A DNA stretch of 64,000 bases, from positions 56,643,489 through 56,707,488 of the forward strand of contig NC_060065.1 in NCBI RefSeq assembly GCF_020283565.1, read 5' to 3'. Origin of the DNA: Trifolium pratense. Its lineage: Eukaryota > Streptophyta > Magnoliopsida > Fabales > Fabaceae. This document shows, in pieces, positions 14,374 through 25,398 of this stretch (position 1 is the stretch's first letter; each line of letters begins with the position of its first letter). Both the position numbers and the translations under genes were made by a program. The notes below the pieces were generated by a model. That model ran no database searches. It had not been told where the DNA came from and saw only the letters and a list, made by a program, of their open reading frames with translations.

Positions 14374-14977
14374 TCAGTGCTCCCCAGCCTTCACCTGCAA
14401 CAGAGAATTGTAATTAACCGTAAGCCAATAGTGATTCAGATACTACTTTCAATTCAATAGTAACCTATGAAGCACGGACACTCCTCAGATTAGCCTGTGT
14501 CCCGTGTTGGACACATGTCGGTGTCTGACACAACACTTATACACTTATGATTACACTAAATTATATCATTTTCTCAAATTATTATCGGTTACGACGTGCT
14601 TCATAGACAGTAACACACAAAGCAGTATTGGATCAAATAATGAGATTGTGTTATTATATGCAATTGAATATTCAGATTAATAATAATATGATAGTAATTT
14701 GTGAATTGATGCAGCGATGAACTAAGGAAAACAGATCAATTGATGCAATTAATGATAATAAGGAAGAAAAGGGAAGAGATTAGGGTACGTGGTGAGAAGA
14801 GGAAGAATCATGATTGATCTTGTTGTAGACTTGCTCAGCGACGAGATAGACACCAAAGGCGACAAGAGCGATGCCGAGACCAGGAGTAGCGTGACGAAAT
14901 TGATTGCCAAGCATGGGATGCTTCCTCCACTCGTCTCTCCTCCTGAAAAACTCTCCGGTATGCTTTCCAGCTCCCAT
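14374..14977 (-). CDS. NADH dehydrogenase (complex I) 1 beta subcomplex subunit 3-like
   Basis: Small accessory subunit of mitochondrial respiratory complex I, in the membrane arm. Exon 1 is 14789-14977: start MGAGKHTGEFFRRRDEWRKH, then PMLGNQFRHATPGLGIALVA, with one hydrophobic segment (about residues 30-48, GLGIALVAFGVYLVAEQVY) and a His/Ser-rich tail. I place a GT donor after the SSSSHH codons (14788) and an acceptor TTGCAG at 14395, giving a last exon 14374-14394 (VKAGEH, TGA) and 69 residues. Without splicing the frame reads VP and stops at 14780 (65 residues), so the C-terminus is the only doubt. An upstream in-frame ATG at 15016 is rejected because the family starts close to the GEFFRRRDEWRKHP motif. 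Size and motif fit the plant family well. Confidence 0.9.
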
Positions 14978-15016
14978 TTCTCTCTTTCTTGAGATCGATG
15001 ATAGACACAGACTCAA

Positions 15017-15592
15017 ATTTGGGGAAAAAATGAAGAAAATGAGAACCCTACAACGTTTTTAATATTATTATTTTCTTCTGTTGTTATTAAAATGTTAGTA
15101 ATTTTATTCTGTTACTATTTTTTTTTTTCGGGTAGTTTAATAGCTAAAAATTTTACCGGAAAAGTGGAATGTCCAGGTTCAAGTGGAGTGTTTAGATTCG
15201 AACTCCGATCCTGCATATAAAATGTTATGTACTTTATCGATTAAGCTAAGGATTATTATATTATGGGTCATGTTAAACGGTGTCCCCGAAACATTAGTTA
15301 AACATACTAAAAAAATGAAACAAATGATAAAATTAATGATGAGAGAGAATAATTCACATCATTAAAATATTGAATGCACAATTTACTTAATAAAATTTTC
15401 ATATTTATATTCTTATCTAGTTCCCCATGCCCCGGATAGTATTTAGCATTTTCTTTATCGTGTTAATAATTTTTAATTGTTATTGTGTTATTATTATTGT
15501 TATTGTGTTAGTTAATTAATTAATAAAAAAAATGATATTGACTTATTACCATACATGAAGAACGAAGAAATGGATGAAAATACAAAAGATAA
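15017..15592. other. Promoter side of the complex I gene; MITE and AT-rich sequence
   Basis: Holds a MITE-like element (15269-15450, listed separately) and AT-rich sequence with no coding signal. The direct repeat caaaagataa at 15583-15592 is the left TSD of the MULE. Confidence 0.5.
15269..15450. mobile_element. MITE-like element, gttaaacggtgtcccc family
   Basis: Left edge catgttaaacggtgtccccg and right edge tgccccggatagtatttagc are imperfect inverted repeats. A relative at 52661-52830 has the same ends (atgctaaccggtgccctcgg, gtgccccgggggtattgttt). No TSD was confirmed. Confidence 0.5.
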
Positions 15593-17929
15593 GAGTAATC
15601 AGTCAATTTAGTCCCTAAACTATCACTCTCTCACCAACTCAGTCCCTAAACTATTAAAACCAACTAAAAGGTCCCTAAACTATTTTTCATCCATCAATTA
15701 GGTCCCTAAACTATTTTCCATCCATCAATTTAGTCCTCCGTTATCTTTTCCGTTAACTATTCTTTAAAACCCTAAAATCCAAAAGCTACTTTTACGCTTA
15801 TATCTCTCTTCTCGATCAACTCTCTCAAATCATCTCAATCTGAAAACCCTAGCGCCACCTATACGCTCCAATTCCGGTTGTCATCGTTGTTTTAAGGTAT
15901 GTTTTTCACTGTTTTTCGTTCTAACTTTTATAAATTTGTAAGGGTTTATTCTCACTTGTTAATTTTCAGGAATGAAATTTGTGTTTTTTAGTGCAATGAA
16001 CCATGTTGTTTTAGCTTGAACCAAATTTGATTTAGCTTGAACCATGTTGTTGTTGCTTCCTTTTTGGCTTATTCATGTTGCTGCTATTTTGAAGCTTTTG
16101 TATCTCTTATATTATTACCATCTATATTATTGTTTATGTTGTTTTGTGGTCCTAATTAATTTGTTTAAGTATTATAGTGGTCCTAATTTGTTTCTTTTTT
16201 ATGCAATTGCCTCTTTATAGTGGTCTATTGTGGTCCCTGTTTTGTCTCCTCAATGTTTTCTCAATTTGTACTCCTTGTTAATACTATACATTATATTATA
16301 TTAGATGGCTGAAAGTGATGATGATACAAGTGATGGAGGAAGGTTCTCTTATCACTCAGAAGAACTTAGAGGGCCTATTAGTTCATCTGATGAAGAGAAT
16401 AAATCAGTGAGAGTTATATATCCACAATTCAATGCTGAAGCTCAATTTGGGGAAGTTAGGTTGGCTGTAGAGATGGAGTTTGCAACTTTGGCTGAATTTA
16501 AAAAAGCTGTGAAAGACTATACCATCCATATTGGAAGACAAATCAAATGGATAAAGAATGACAAGGTAAGAGAAAGAGCAAAAAGTGTTTTTGAGCATTG
16601 CAAATGGGAGATACTTTGTTCGCGTAGTAGTATAACAAATAGCTTTCAAATCAAGACTTTTGAAAATACAACTCACTCATGCCCAGGAACATTCACGAAT
16701 AGTCATGCTGATAGAAAGTGGGTTATTGAGAAGTTGGAATTGAGATTGAGACAACAGCCGTCTCTTAGCCATAGTGAGGCTTATTACTTGATGAAAGAGG
16801 ATTATAATCTACATTCGGAGGATAGTATGATTTATAGATCACTTAAACAAGCAAAACAAAATGTCGAGGGATCTGAAATTGATCAGTATGCTAAGCTATG
16901 GGACTATTGCCATGAGCTATTATCCCAGAATCCAGGTTCGACGGTGAAAATGAGCACTATACCACAACAAGAAGGGCCGCCAATATTTCACCGATTGTAT
17001 ATATGTTTTGATGCTAGTAAAAGAGGGTTCAAGGAAGGCTGCAGACCTATGATTGGATTGGATGGATGTTTTTTAAAGGGTTATTTTGGAGGACAATTGT
17101 TGACTGATGTCGGCGGAGATGCAAACAACCACATTTTTGTCAACTCCAGGATTAAGCCGAGGATCACGCAATGAAGGACCTTCTACTTAGTGCTTTTGTT
17201 TGATTGTTGCTTATAATATTTGGTTTTTTTGTAATGATGCATGCTAGTTTTCTAGTAATGAAATTATGGTTTATGATTAATATTGTTCTTTAGTTAACTA
17301 ACTATGGACTGTGATTTAGTTAGTTCTTTTGATGGATAATGGATTTGTTGACTTATGAAATGAATTTGATGGATTATGGTTTAGTTGATTTATGTAATGA
17401 AGATTATGGTTTATGGTTTAAATTATGGTTAAGTTTGTTTTTTGGTTTTTGTTGATTTAGCAGTAATTTTTCATTTGGTTTAGCAGTAATGAATTTGTGT
17501 TGTTACTAGGTAGTGAACGAGACAAAGGATGATTTAGTAGTAATGAATTATGTTAAAAATGAATTTGATTTAACAGTATGGTTTAGAGACTATTTGTTTT
17601 AGCAGTAATTTGATTTAGCAGTATGATTTAGCAGTAATGATTTAGCAGTGTTGTTACTATTTTGTTGTTTTTTAAGATAGTTTAGGGACTAAATTGAAGT
17701 ATTTTTTATAGTTTAGGGACTACTAACAGTCACTTAACGGAAAAGTTAATCGAGGGACTAAATTGAAGGATGTGAATATAGTTTAGGGACCTTTTAGTTG
17801 GTTTTAATAGTTTAGGGACTAAATTGAAGGATATGAATATAGTTTAGGGACCTTTTAGTTGGTTTTAATAGTTTAGGGACTAAGTTGGTGAGAGAGTGAT
17901 AGTTTAGGGACTAAATTGACTAATTACTC
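15593..17929 (+). mobile_element. MuDR-like (MULE) transposon, internally deleted copy 1
   Basis: Starts gagtaatcagtcaatttagt and ends with the near inverse (actaaattgactaattactc), flanked by a perfect 10-base TSD caaaagataa (15583-15592 and 17930-17939). Both ends are built of repeated tttagtccctaaactat words on alternating spacers; the right end carries more units than the left. One frame remains (16305-17174). MULEs move by cut and paste with 9-11 base TSDs, which fits. The catalytic domain is mostly gone, so the copy needs a helper. A related copy in inverse orientation lies at 60563-62486. Confidence 0.92.
16305..17174 (+). CDS. Truncated MuDR-family transposase
   Basis: 289 residues. 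An acidic Asp/Ser-rich N-terminus (1-35) is followed by the plant MuDR N-terminal DNA-binding region (about 50-125, FKKAVKDYTIHIGRQIKWIK, then KWEILCSRSS and THSC), a helical linker, and the start of the MULE transposase domain (IGLDGCFLKGYFGGQLL, containing the first expected catalytic Asp). After NNHIFV the sequence changes to an unrelated 10-residue tail and stops, so the remaining DDE residues and the C-terminal zinc finger are lost by deletion. A truncated product that binds the element ends without cutting is conceivable but untested. Confidence 0.9.
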   Translation: MAESDDDTSDGGRFSYHSEELRGPISSSDEENKSVRVIYPQFNAEAQFGEVRLAVEMEFATLAEFKKAVKDYTIHIGRQIKWIKNDKVRERAKSVFEHCKWEILCSRSSITNSFQIKTFENTTHSCPGTFTNSHADRKWVIEKLELRLRQQPSLSHSEAYYLMKEDYNLHSEDSMIYRSLKQAKQNVEGSEIDQYAKLWDYCHELLSQNPGSTVKMSTIPQQEGPPIFHRLYICFDASKRGFKEGCRPMIGLDGCFLKGYFGGQLLTDVGGDANNHIFVNSRIKPRITQ

Positions 17930-18249
17930 CAAAAGATAAAGATAATTAATGTACTAAATCAGTTTTTGAAAATATGGAACGTCCCTTAACTCGACGTCGA
18001 GTTACTAGTTAGGGATATGACAATATACACAAAGCACTAAACAATGATGTTGCAACCTTTCGACAAGCATATGTATATGTTTGGTTCTGTGGTGGATAAA
18101 ATTGATTTTGACAGAATTAAGTTTGATAGAATTGATTTTGATAGAATTGAGTTTGACAGAATTGATTTATGTTTGGGTATCTTTTACAAGTAAAAGGAAT
18201 GTTGAGTTGCTCACAATCAAGTATTTTGATGATGTGTCACTCTATAAGA

Positions 18250-19761
18250 AAAGTTTACAATATTAAAAAACCTTTTTATCATCTCCTTTAATTAAATCAT
18301 TTTAATTTTAATTATCTTTAATTAAATCATTTTAATTTTAATTATCACTATATAACCTTTTCATCATCTCCTTTAATTAAATCATTTTAATTTTAATTAT
18401 CTTTAATTAAATCATTTTTATTTTAATTATCAATATATCAAATTATCACTATATAACTTCTTACAAGGGACCAACTAACAAAAATGAAAAATTATTAAAT
18501 TAAAATGGACGAACTAATATATAAGATTTATATAACCACAAAATATTCATGACTATTGGAATTCTTTCAATACTAATAAAAAAAGAAATCATTATATTTC
18601 AAGCAAGTGAGTCACTTTGATATTCCAAACCTCTTTGATCAATCCCTTAAAGAACTGAATTTAATAATAAAAAAACGTGTGTCTCTCTTGCTTGAAATAT
18701 ATTCTTTCAATACTAAATGAATTAAAAGGGATCATTCTTCATTACTTATATTGTTTAGAAGGGATTGCTTGAAACCAAAGGGATCATACTTCTACTTAGC
18801 CTAATGAATTAAAAGGGATCATACTTCTAATTTTATGACTCTACTTAGACATATAAGTTATTGTGATGATGTGACACTCTATAAGAAAAGTCTACAATCT
18901 TTATTAAAACCTTTTCATATTTCATATAATAGAGTTACTCTAATAATAAATAATAAACAATAATAATATATTAAAAAAAAACTAACACAATTTATTGTTG
19001 TTGAATTGAGACAAAAATGAATTGCAAGTAATGAAAGGTGGAATGATGCATCATGTTATTGTTTTAATTGCATTGCAATATATTATTAAAATATATATTG
19101 TATGTTACAATTTCCTATTAATGCAATTGAAAACAAAGAATTCTTGGAGACACTAATATTGAATATGTAAATTTAGCTAATTATCAAACACAAGCTCTAT
19201 ATAAAGTTAACCCAAAAGCTAATTATCACCACACCATATCAGGAAGTCTACCTTCTATGTTTTAACAAAATTTTAATTTATCTATCTCATGGCAAAAACT
19301 CTATGGTTTCTTTGTCTAACATCTCCATGAGAAAAAGTTATGCATCTTCACCTTCCATATCTTAAAGTTACACATTTTAGTGTCTTGAATTGATTTAAAA
19401 GCTATTGTGTGCATATATATAGTTACATCATAAGTATATTGGTTTTTGTCGTTGGTATGTGATGGTGTCTAACCTCTTAGAATACCAGGTATGTCTACAT
19501 GTGATTGATTAAGAAATTGATATACATATATGTGATAGTTGCCTATTAATATGTTTGTAAATTGGAATTTTTCTATTATACTATGAGTTTAGAACATCTC
19601 TAATCATTTTTTTATTTCTTTTTTAGGTTGGATATTTTTTTAAATATCAACCAGTGTTTTGTTCGATGATTAATTAAACTTTGAGTTGAATCGATTAATA
19701 TGAATATGACTATTTTTTCATGGGAAGGAGGAGAACAGGATAAAACATACTTATATTTTTG
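18250..19761. other. Helitron interior, left part
   Basis: AT-rich, with repeated tttaattaaatcattttaat words (18290-18440) and two copies of an actctataagaaaagt block. No coding region or captured gene fragment was recognised. Confidence 0.5.
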
Positions 19762-20590
19762 CTTACTGATGAATAATTTTCGCAAGTGAACGAATTACCA
19801 CGTAGTAATAAAAATATCGATCCACAGGGATTGTGTGATTAAACTAGTCTAATAGTGTTCATAAACATTATGCAAGAAATACACATAAATTGGGGGTATG
19901 TTGAGTGATGAATTGGTAGAAAACATGCGTTGATATAATGGAAAAGCGAGGTAGAATCATCAGAATCACCTAGTCTATAGCTAAACCACATGCAATCTAC
20001 TATATCATAGGAATCTACACAAGTGTTCACAACTGGATCAACAAATTAGTGAATCGCAATCTCTTGTCAAAATCCACTCTATTCGTTGTCGATACTCCCC
20101 CGATCTCTCGGGCGGAAGCTACCTACAACGAATGATATGAAAGCGCGTCGATCGTTCGCTACACTCTATGTCTCAATCTCTCGACCGGAAACACTCGAGT
20201 GCTCAATGCAATTCAGTTCAGAAATTAAATCAATACTCTCGCACGTGACTTAACTCGAAATCATTACAACACTAATGAAGGATTATAAAGCATTAAGAAT
20301 AGGATTGCATTGAGTAAACACATGAACAGAGTACATTCTTACATATAGCAGATCACAATAGATTCATCTACATCCTAGACTATCCTAGATCCTACCTCCA
20401 AAAGGAGTTTAGCTCCTCATGTTGCTTCGTTCGCGTCCTCGCTTCAACTTCATGGCTTGAGAATCCATGCTATTGAGGTGCTCGGAGCTATCCTATGGAG
20501 TCCTTGATCTGGATCTTGATGCTTCCAAAATCAGAGAATAGATGAACATTGCAGAATTTTCCAACCCTTTAACAGAAAAATGCAGAATCC

Positions 20591-20597
20591 TTATATA
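20591..20597 (-). promoter_or_regulatory. Putative TATA box in the LTR
   Basis: TATATAA on the minus strand, 12 bases downstream of the last CGCG motif in element orientation; the copy in the other LTR is at 24910-24916. Confidence 0.6.
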
Positions 20598-20608
20598 ATA
20601 ATCGCAAC

Positions 20609-20914
20609 CACGCCGCGCGTCAGATCTATCACGCCGCGCGTGGTTGCAAATCCTTCAACTACGTCGCGCGTGTAACGGTATCACGCGGCGCGTGATAAAA
20701 TCTGAGGTCTCTGATCTTCAGCTCTGCCATCTTCACGCCGCGCGTGATAGCTCCACGCCCCCGGCGTAGTTGTTCCTCTTCTCTTCACGCCGCGCGTGGT
20801 CAAGTGCTACGTCGCGCGTGATCAAGTCAGAGAGCATCCAATTCCTGAACAAAGCTTCACGCCGCGCGTGGTCAGGCATCACGCCGCGCGTGATGGGCTA
20901 CGCCCCCAGCGTAG
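20609..20914 (-). promoter_or_regulatory. Array of 11 CGCG palindrome-like motifs in LTR U3
   Basis: Copies at about 20609, 20630, 20660, 20682, 20734, 20754, 20786, 20809, 20858, 20880 and 20899. Nine have the core CGCGCG or GGCGCG inside CACGCCGCGCGTG-type words; two are CGCCCCCGGCG or CGCCCCCAGCG. The rest of the LTR is ordinary AT-rich sequence. Position directly upstream of the TATA box suggests a promoter or enhancer array. CGCG is the known core bound by plant CAMTA factors; a link to CAMTA is inference. The same array is at 24928-25233. Confidence 0.7.
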
Positions 20915-21074
20915 TGAAAATCAGCAATTTCCTGCAATTTTTCCTGTTTTCTTGCAAAACAAGTAATCAAGCTTATGATTAGATTTCTCTTACATTTATT
21001 GCTTAAAACCTACTAAAATGCATTTAATATTGCTAAAATAGGCATGGATTAGAGAGTGTGACGATCCGTCATCA

Positions 21075-22514
21075 CAACCCCAAACTTAAACCTTTCCTTG
21101 TCCTCAAGGAAACAACTTTTACCTCAAGCTTTTGTGTCAAGACCTTGGCATTTTCCTTAAATTCACTCGAATCATACATACATGAGAATCACCTGATGAT
21201 CAATGATCCACCTGCAAACAACGCTCAATTGCACAATCGTTCCCGCAAGACATTTTCAAGTAGTTCACACTTTCCGACCACGGCTCTATGATTTCATCAC
21301 ACTACTCACATGCACTCTTCAGTTTGGGTAATTCACTCAAATCAACACATCAATGCAAGTCAACAATAATTTTGCAAGTAGTCTAAGAATTCATTCGGTT
21401 CACTTTGCGCACACACATTAGAGGTCTTTTAGGGTTATAACGTGGCTTGGCTAGGGTGGATGGTGATATTTTGGGATAAGTAGTAGAAAAACTTGGAGTT
21501 AGATCCCCCTATTAGTCAAAGAACATTTTCATACACCAAACCCCTTTTGAAATATAGTGGACTAGAGAACTTTTTTTTTTTTTTCACATCATCAAACAAA
21601 GTTTTGCAATTCTATTGAATTCAAGGCTATCACTTCTTTTCCATATATTTTTTTTTTTTTTTTTGTTTTTGTTTCATATTCATTCATCTTGTTTGTTTTT
21701 GTTTTTCTTTTTTTTTTTTTTCTCTTTGCCTTGCAATTTGAAATTTTTCAATCAAAACTTTTATAAGTTCTCTAGTACCCTCACCCCAAACTTTATTTGT
21801 TGCTAATTCCAAAGAGCAACCCCAAACTTAGTGGTGAGCAATGCGCATCAACCACTAATTAGGTGCCTAACCTCCAAGAAAGTCATTCCTTTTTTCTTCA
21901 AAATGTTCTTAAGGTTGTGCAAAATAACATTTTCTTTTTCAGCTCAAATTGGTTAAGCAAAGGATAATTATATGTAAGGGTGGATAGAAAAGGCTCAAGG
22001 TACCAATAAACATGCCTCGTGTGTGCTACAAAAGTACCAATCAAATAAAAAGACGACAAGCAAAATCGAGAGACAATACATGAGTGGATATCACACATAG
22101 AAGAAAAAAGAGTGTTTGGCTCAATACCTCTCGGTTGGGTCGAATCAAAGAACCGGTCATAAAGTGTGCGTTCCTTTCCTTTGCCTCTTGATCACATGAG
22201 TGCAACAAGCTATTGCACTGCAGGTTTCACATATCACACACGGAGAAAATCATGCAATTGATACTCAAGTAACTAGAAGGAACATGCCAAAGTATTGAAA
22301 CAAACTCTAAAAGTAAACGCCATTCCACAATCAAACATAAAAAGATTCAAATTCAGAGTTTAAAGTACATTCATCCAGCCAATTCAAAGAAACATCAAAC
22401 AATTATTCATAAAGTAGCATAAGAGTGAAAGGGAAGAAAGGACCGTAAACTCATGGGTTGCCTCCCAAGAAGCGCTTCTTTCTCGTCATTAGCTTGACGC
22501 TTCATCATCACAAG
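21075..22514. other. Retrotransposon internal 3' untranslated part
   Basis: No coding frame on the element's strand. Contains two poly-T runs (21571-21586 and 21649-21720) and the repeated words accccaaactta at 21081 and 21820. It probably replaces the lost pol region. Confidence 0.6.
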
Positions 22515-23966
22515 TTAGGGAGGATACTTCAACTTTGATTCAACCCGGCTCCTCTTGTTCTCTTCATTCAAAGGAGCAATATTAATATCAAATAGTAATG
22601 ATTTCACGCTTCCCGAATCACTCTTGAGACCTTCCCATTTGGCCTTCAAATTGGTTCTTTCCTTCTTACTAGACCGTGATGGAGATTTCTTAGAGCCTTG
22701 GTTCATCGAAGCTTTCAATGTTGAAGTGGAAGACTTTTGAGGATTGACAACCGGATCGGGCTCTTCTTCTTTGGCCATCTTGTGCAAACAATAGATAGGA
22801 ACCACACCATCCAAGTCCCATCCTAGGTCGTCATTCACTTTCTCCGCTTCTTTTAACAAGTCATTCTCTTCTAGTGGAGTGAGCAAATCACTTATGATCA
22901 CGGGTTTCCTAGAGTCGCCACCCAAAACCACATACTTCCATTTAGGAGGAAGTTCTTTCAATTCCAGTGGTTTTTTTATCGCCTTTGGCTCTTTCTCCTC
23001 TTCTAGGGGGTTATCCAAGTTTTGAAGAAATATTTCAATCTCATGATCCCACTCTTCTTCTTTCTTATCTTTTACCACTTCCTCTAGCACTTCCACTTTG
23101 AAACATTCGGATACCACTCCACAAACTTCAAGGTCTTGGTTCTTGACCCTCTTCATCCTAGGATAAGGCATTCTAGCATATGGTGAAGGAACTTGAAACT
23201 TGGGGTCCTTCACAAGAGGTTTCTTGCCTTTCTTGGCACTAGACTCATTCTCCACTCTCTTTTCAACTTCACCCTCATAAGCTTTTTCTTCCTTATTTTC
23301 TCTTATATTTTCAACTACACCATCCCTCATCTTTTCAACTACACCATTTTTACTCTTATCCTTCTTAGGATTCTCCACTACTTTTTGTGATGAAACTTCT
23401 CTACTCCTCAAATTAATGGAACTACAACTTTCATTACGAGGATCCGTGGTGTTTTCACAAAAACCACTTTGAGTTTGTAGGGAAGAGACTTGCATTGCTA
23501 ATTGACTCATTTGGTTTTCGAGATTTTTGATGGAGGCTTCATGACGTTCGCTTGACACTTCTTGGTTTGCCTTCATCACCTCAAAATTTCCTTGAGTCAT
23601 CTTCATGGCTAAGATAAGAGTATCTTCAAAAGATTCAAGGTGATCTTCAAAATGTTGATCTTGAGGAAATGCTTGATTTGGATTAGCTCCATAAGAACAA
23701 TTCATGTGATTCTTCACTCCAAGATTGAAGGTGTTGAAATGAGGATTATTTTGAGAGGTTGCTTGCACCATACATTGAGCTTCTAGTTGTTTGGTAATGA
23801 TTTGTAGAAACACATTGTTGAACTTGCAACTAGTTAAAAGTGCCTCTTGATTGTATGATTCAAACATGCCTTCCTTCCGCTTTATGATTTGCTCGTGCTG
23901 TTTTCTCAATCTCAGAATCGAATTCCAGCTCAATTGGACCTGTTCTCCGCATGCACAAGTAAACAA
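22515..23966 (-). CDS. Gag-Pol remnant of a Tat/Athila-type retrotransposon
   Basis: 483 residues, highly charged. Residues about 30-140 are Gln/Asn-rich; about 145-165 form a short coiled-coil-like stretch (IKNLENQMSQLAMQVSSLQT). NLRSREV at about 185 matches the conserved Gag/protease border of this lineage. Residues 200-330 are Lys/Glu-rich. LELKELPPKWKYVVLGGDSR and KPVIISDLLTPLEENDLL, then DDLGWDLDGVV and CLHKM, match the segment just before reverse transcriptase in these elements (LGE...KPVIISSSLT...IGW..DI.GI.P..CMHKI). No CCHC knuckle, protease triad or RT motif is visible. The true start may be further upstream; only the open frame is certain. Confidence 0.85.
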   Translation of the reverse strand: MFTCACGEQVQLSWNSILRLRKQHEQIIKRKEGMFESYNQEALLTSCKFNNVFLQIITKQLEAQCMVQATSQNNPHFNTFNLGVKNHMNCSYGANPNQAFPQDQHFEDHLESFEDTLILAMKMTQGNFEVMKANQEVSSERHEASIKNLENQMSQLAMQVSSLQTQSGFCENTTDPRNESCSSINLRSREVSSQKVVENPKKDKSKNGVVEKMRDGVVENIRENKEEKAYEGEVEKRVENESSAKKGKKPLVKDPKFQVPSPYARMPYPRMKRVKNQDLEVCGVVSECFKVEVLEEVVKDKKEEEWDHEIEIFLQNLDNPLEEEKEPKAIKKPLELKELPPKWKYVVLGGDSRKPVIISDLLTPLEENDLLKEAEKVNDDLGWDLDGVVPIYCLHKMAKEEEPDPVVNPQKSSTSTLKASMNQGSKKSPSRSSKKERTNLKAKWEGLKSDSGSVKSLLFDINIAPLNEENKRSRVESKLKYPP

Positions 23967-24061
23967 ACAAGTAGAACGCTCTCGACAGAAAATGTAACAA
24001 CAGAAAAATCAAAGAAAATACAGAAAATATGAACACTATTGCCTTGTCGAATCAATCACAA

Positions 24062-24079
24062 TCCCCGGCAACGGCGCCA
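24062..24079 (-). promoter_or_regulatory. Primer-binding site complementary to tRNA-Asp
   Basis: TGGCGCCGTTGCCGGGGA on the minus strand, six bases inside the 5' LTR. This is the complement of the 3' end of plant tRNA-Asp (with CCA), the primer typical of many Gypsy elements. Confidence 0.92.
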
Positions 24080-24085
24080 AAAACT

Positions 24086-25393
24086 TGATGAATAATTTTC
24101 GCAAGTGAACGAATTACCACGTAGTAATAAAAATATCGATCCACAGGGATTGTGTGATTAAACTAGTCTAATAGTGTTCATAAACATTATGCAAGAAATA
24201 CACATAAATTGGGGGTATGTTGAGTGATGAATTGGTAGAAAACGTGCGTTGATATAATGGAAAAGCGAGGTAGAATCATCGGAATCACCTAGTCTATAGC
24301 TAAACCACATGCAATCTACTATATCATAGGAATCTACACAAGTGTTCACAACTGGATCAACAAATTAGTGAATCGCAATCTCTTGTCAAAATCCACTCTA
24401 TTCGTTGTCGATACTCCCCCGATCTCTCGGGCGGAAGCTACCTACAACGAATGATATGAAAGCGCGTCGATCGTTCGCTACACTCTATGTCTCAATCTCT
24501 CGACCGGAAACACTCGAGTGCTCAATGCAATTCAGTTCAGAAATTAAATCAATACTCTCGCACGTGACTTAACTCGAAATCATTACAACACTAATGAAGG
24601 ATTATAAAGCATTAAGAATAGGATTGCATTGAGTAAACACATGAACAGAGTACATTCTTACATATAGCAGATCACAATAGATTCATCTACATCCTAGACT
24701 ATCCTAGATCCTACCTCCAAAAGGAGTTTAGCTCCTCATGTTGCTTCGTTCGCGTCCTCGCTTCAACTTCATGGCTTGAGAATCCATGCTATTGAGGTGC
24801 TCGGAGCTATCCTATGGAGTCCTTGATCTGGATCTTGATGCTTCCAAAATCAGAGAATAGATGAATATTGCAGAATTTTCCAACCCTTTAACAGAAAAAT
24901 GCAGAATCCTTATATAATAATCGCAACCACGCCGCGCGTCAGATCTATCACGCCGCGCGTGGTTGCAAATCCTTCAACTACGTCGCGCGTGTAACGGTAT
25001 CACGCGGCGCGTGATAAAATCTGAGGTCTCTGATCTTCAGCTCTGCCATCTTCACGCCGCGCGTGATAGCTCCACGCCCCCGGCGTAGTTGTTCCTCTTC
25101 TCTTCACGCCGCGCGTGGTCAAGTGCTACGCCGCGCGTGATCAAGTCAGAGAGCATCCAATTCCTGAACAAAGCTTCACGCCGCGCGTGGTCAGGCATCA
25201 CGCCGCGCGTGATGGGCTACGCCCCCAGCGTAGTGAAAATCAGCAATTTCCTGCAATTTTTCCTGTTTTCTTGCAAAACAAGTAATCAAGCTTATGATTA
25301 GATTTCTCTTACATTTATTGCTTAAAACCTACTAAAATGCATTTAATATTGCTAAAATAGGCATGGATTAGAGAGTGTGACGATCCGTCATCA
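24086..25393 (-). repeat. 5' LTR of the retrotransposon
   Basis: 1308 bp, drives minus-strand transcription into the Gag remnant. Carries the second copy of the CGCG array (24928-25233) and TATA box (24910-24916). Confidence 0.95.
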
Positions 25394-25398
25394 CTTAC

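Larger units (their letters stand above)
19767..21074 (-). repeat. 3' LTR of the retrotransposon
   Basis: Same length as its partner. Four substitutions seen against 24086-25393, for example gctacgtcgcg here versus gctacgccgcg there. On the minus strand U3 begins at 21074 with TGATGACGG. The flank inside the element (21075 onward, ccccaaactt) is purine-rich on the minus strand and fits a polypurine tract. Confidence 0.95.
19767..25393 (-). mobile_element. Young Ty3/Gypsy (Tat/Athila-like) LTR retrotransposon, non-autonomous
   Basis: Full element: two 1308-bp LTRs (19767-21074, 24086-25393) running TGATGA to TCATCA, with TSD cttac on both sides (19762-19766, 25394-25398). Transcription is on the minus strand, because the primer-binding site lies beside the right LTR and the only long frame is on the minus strand. 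The internal part (3 kb) encodes one 483-residue Gag-Pol remnant and no reverse transcriptase, RNase H or integrase. The LTRs differ at four positions by eye (about 0.3 per cent), so insertion is recent. It must use enzymes from a full-length relative. Confidence 0.95.

Noticed and set aside
16404..16676. 90-codon antisense frame in the MULE, repeated at 61405-61677
   Set aside because: Shadow of the transposase frame; its repetition follows from the two element copies.
20770..20982. Plus-strand 70-codon frame with RRAWS and TPRVMGYAPS repeats, present twice
   Set aside because: It is the antisense translation of the CGCG array in the two LTRs. Its repetition reflects the DNA motif, not a protein.
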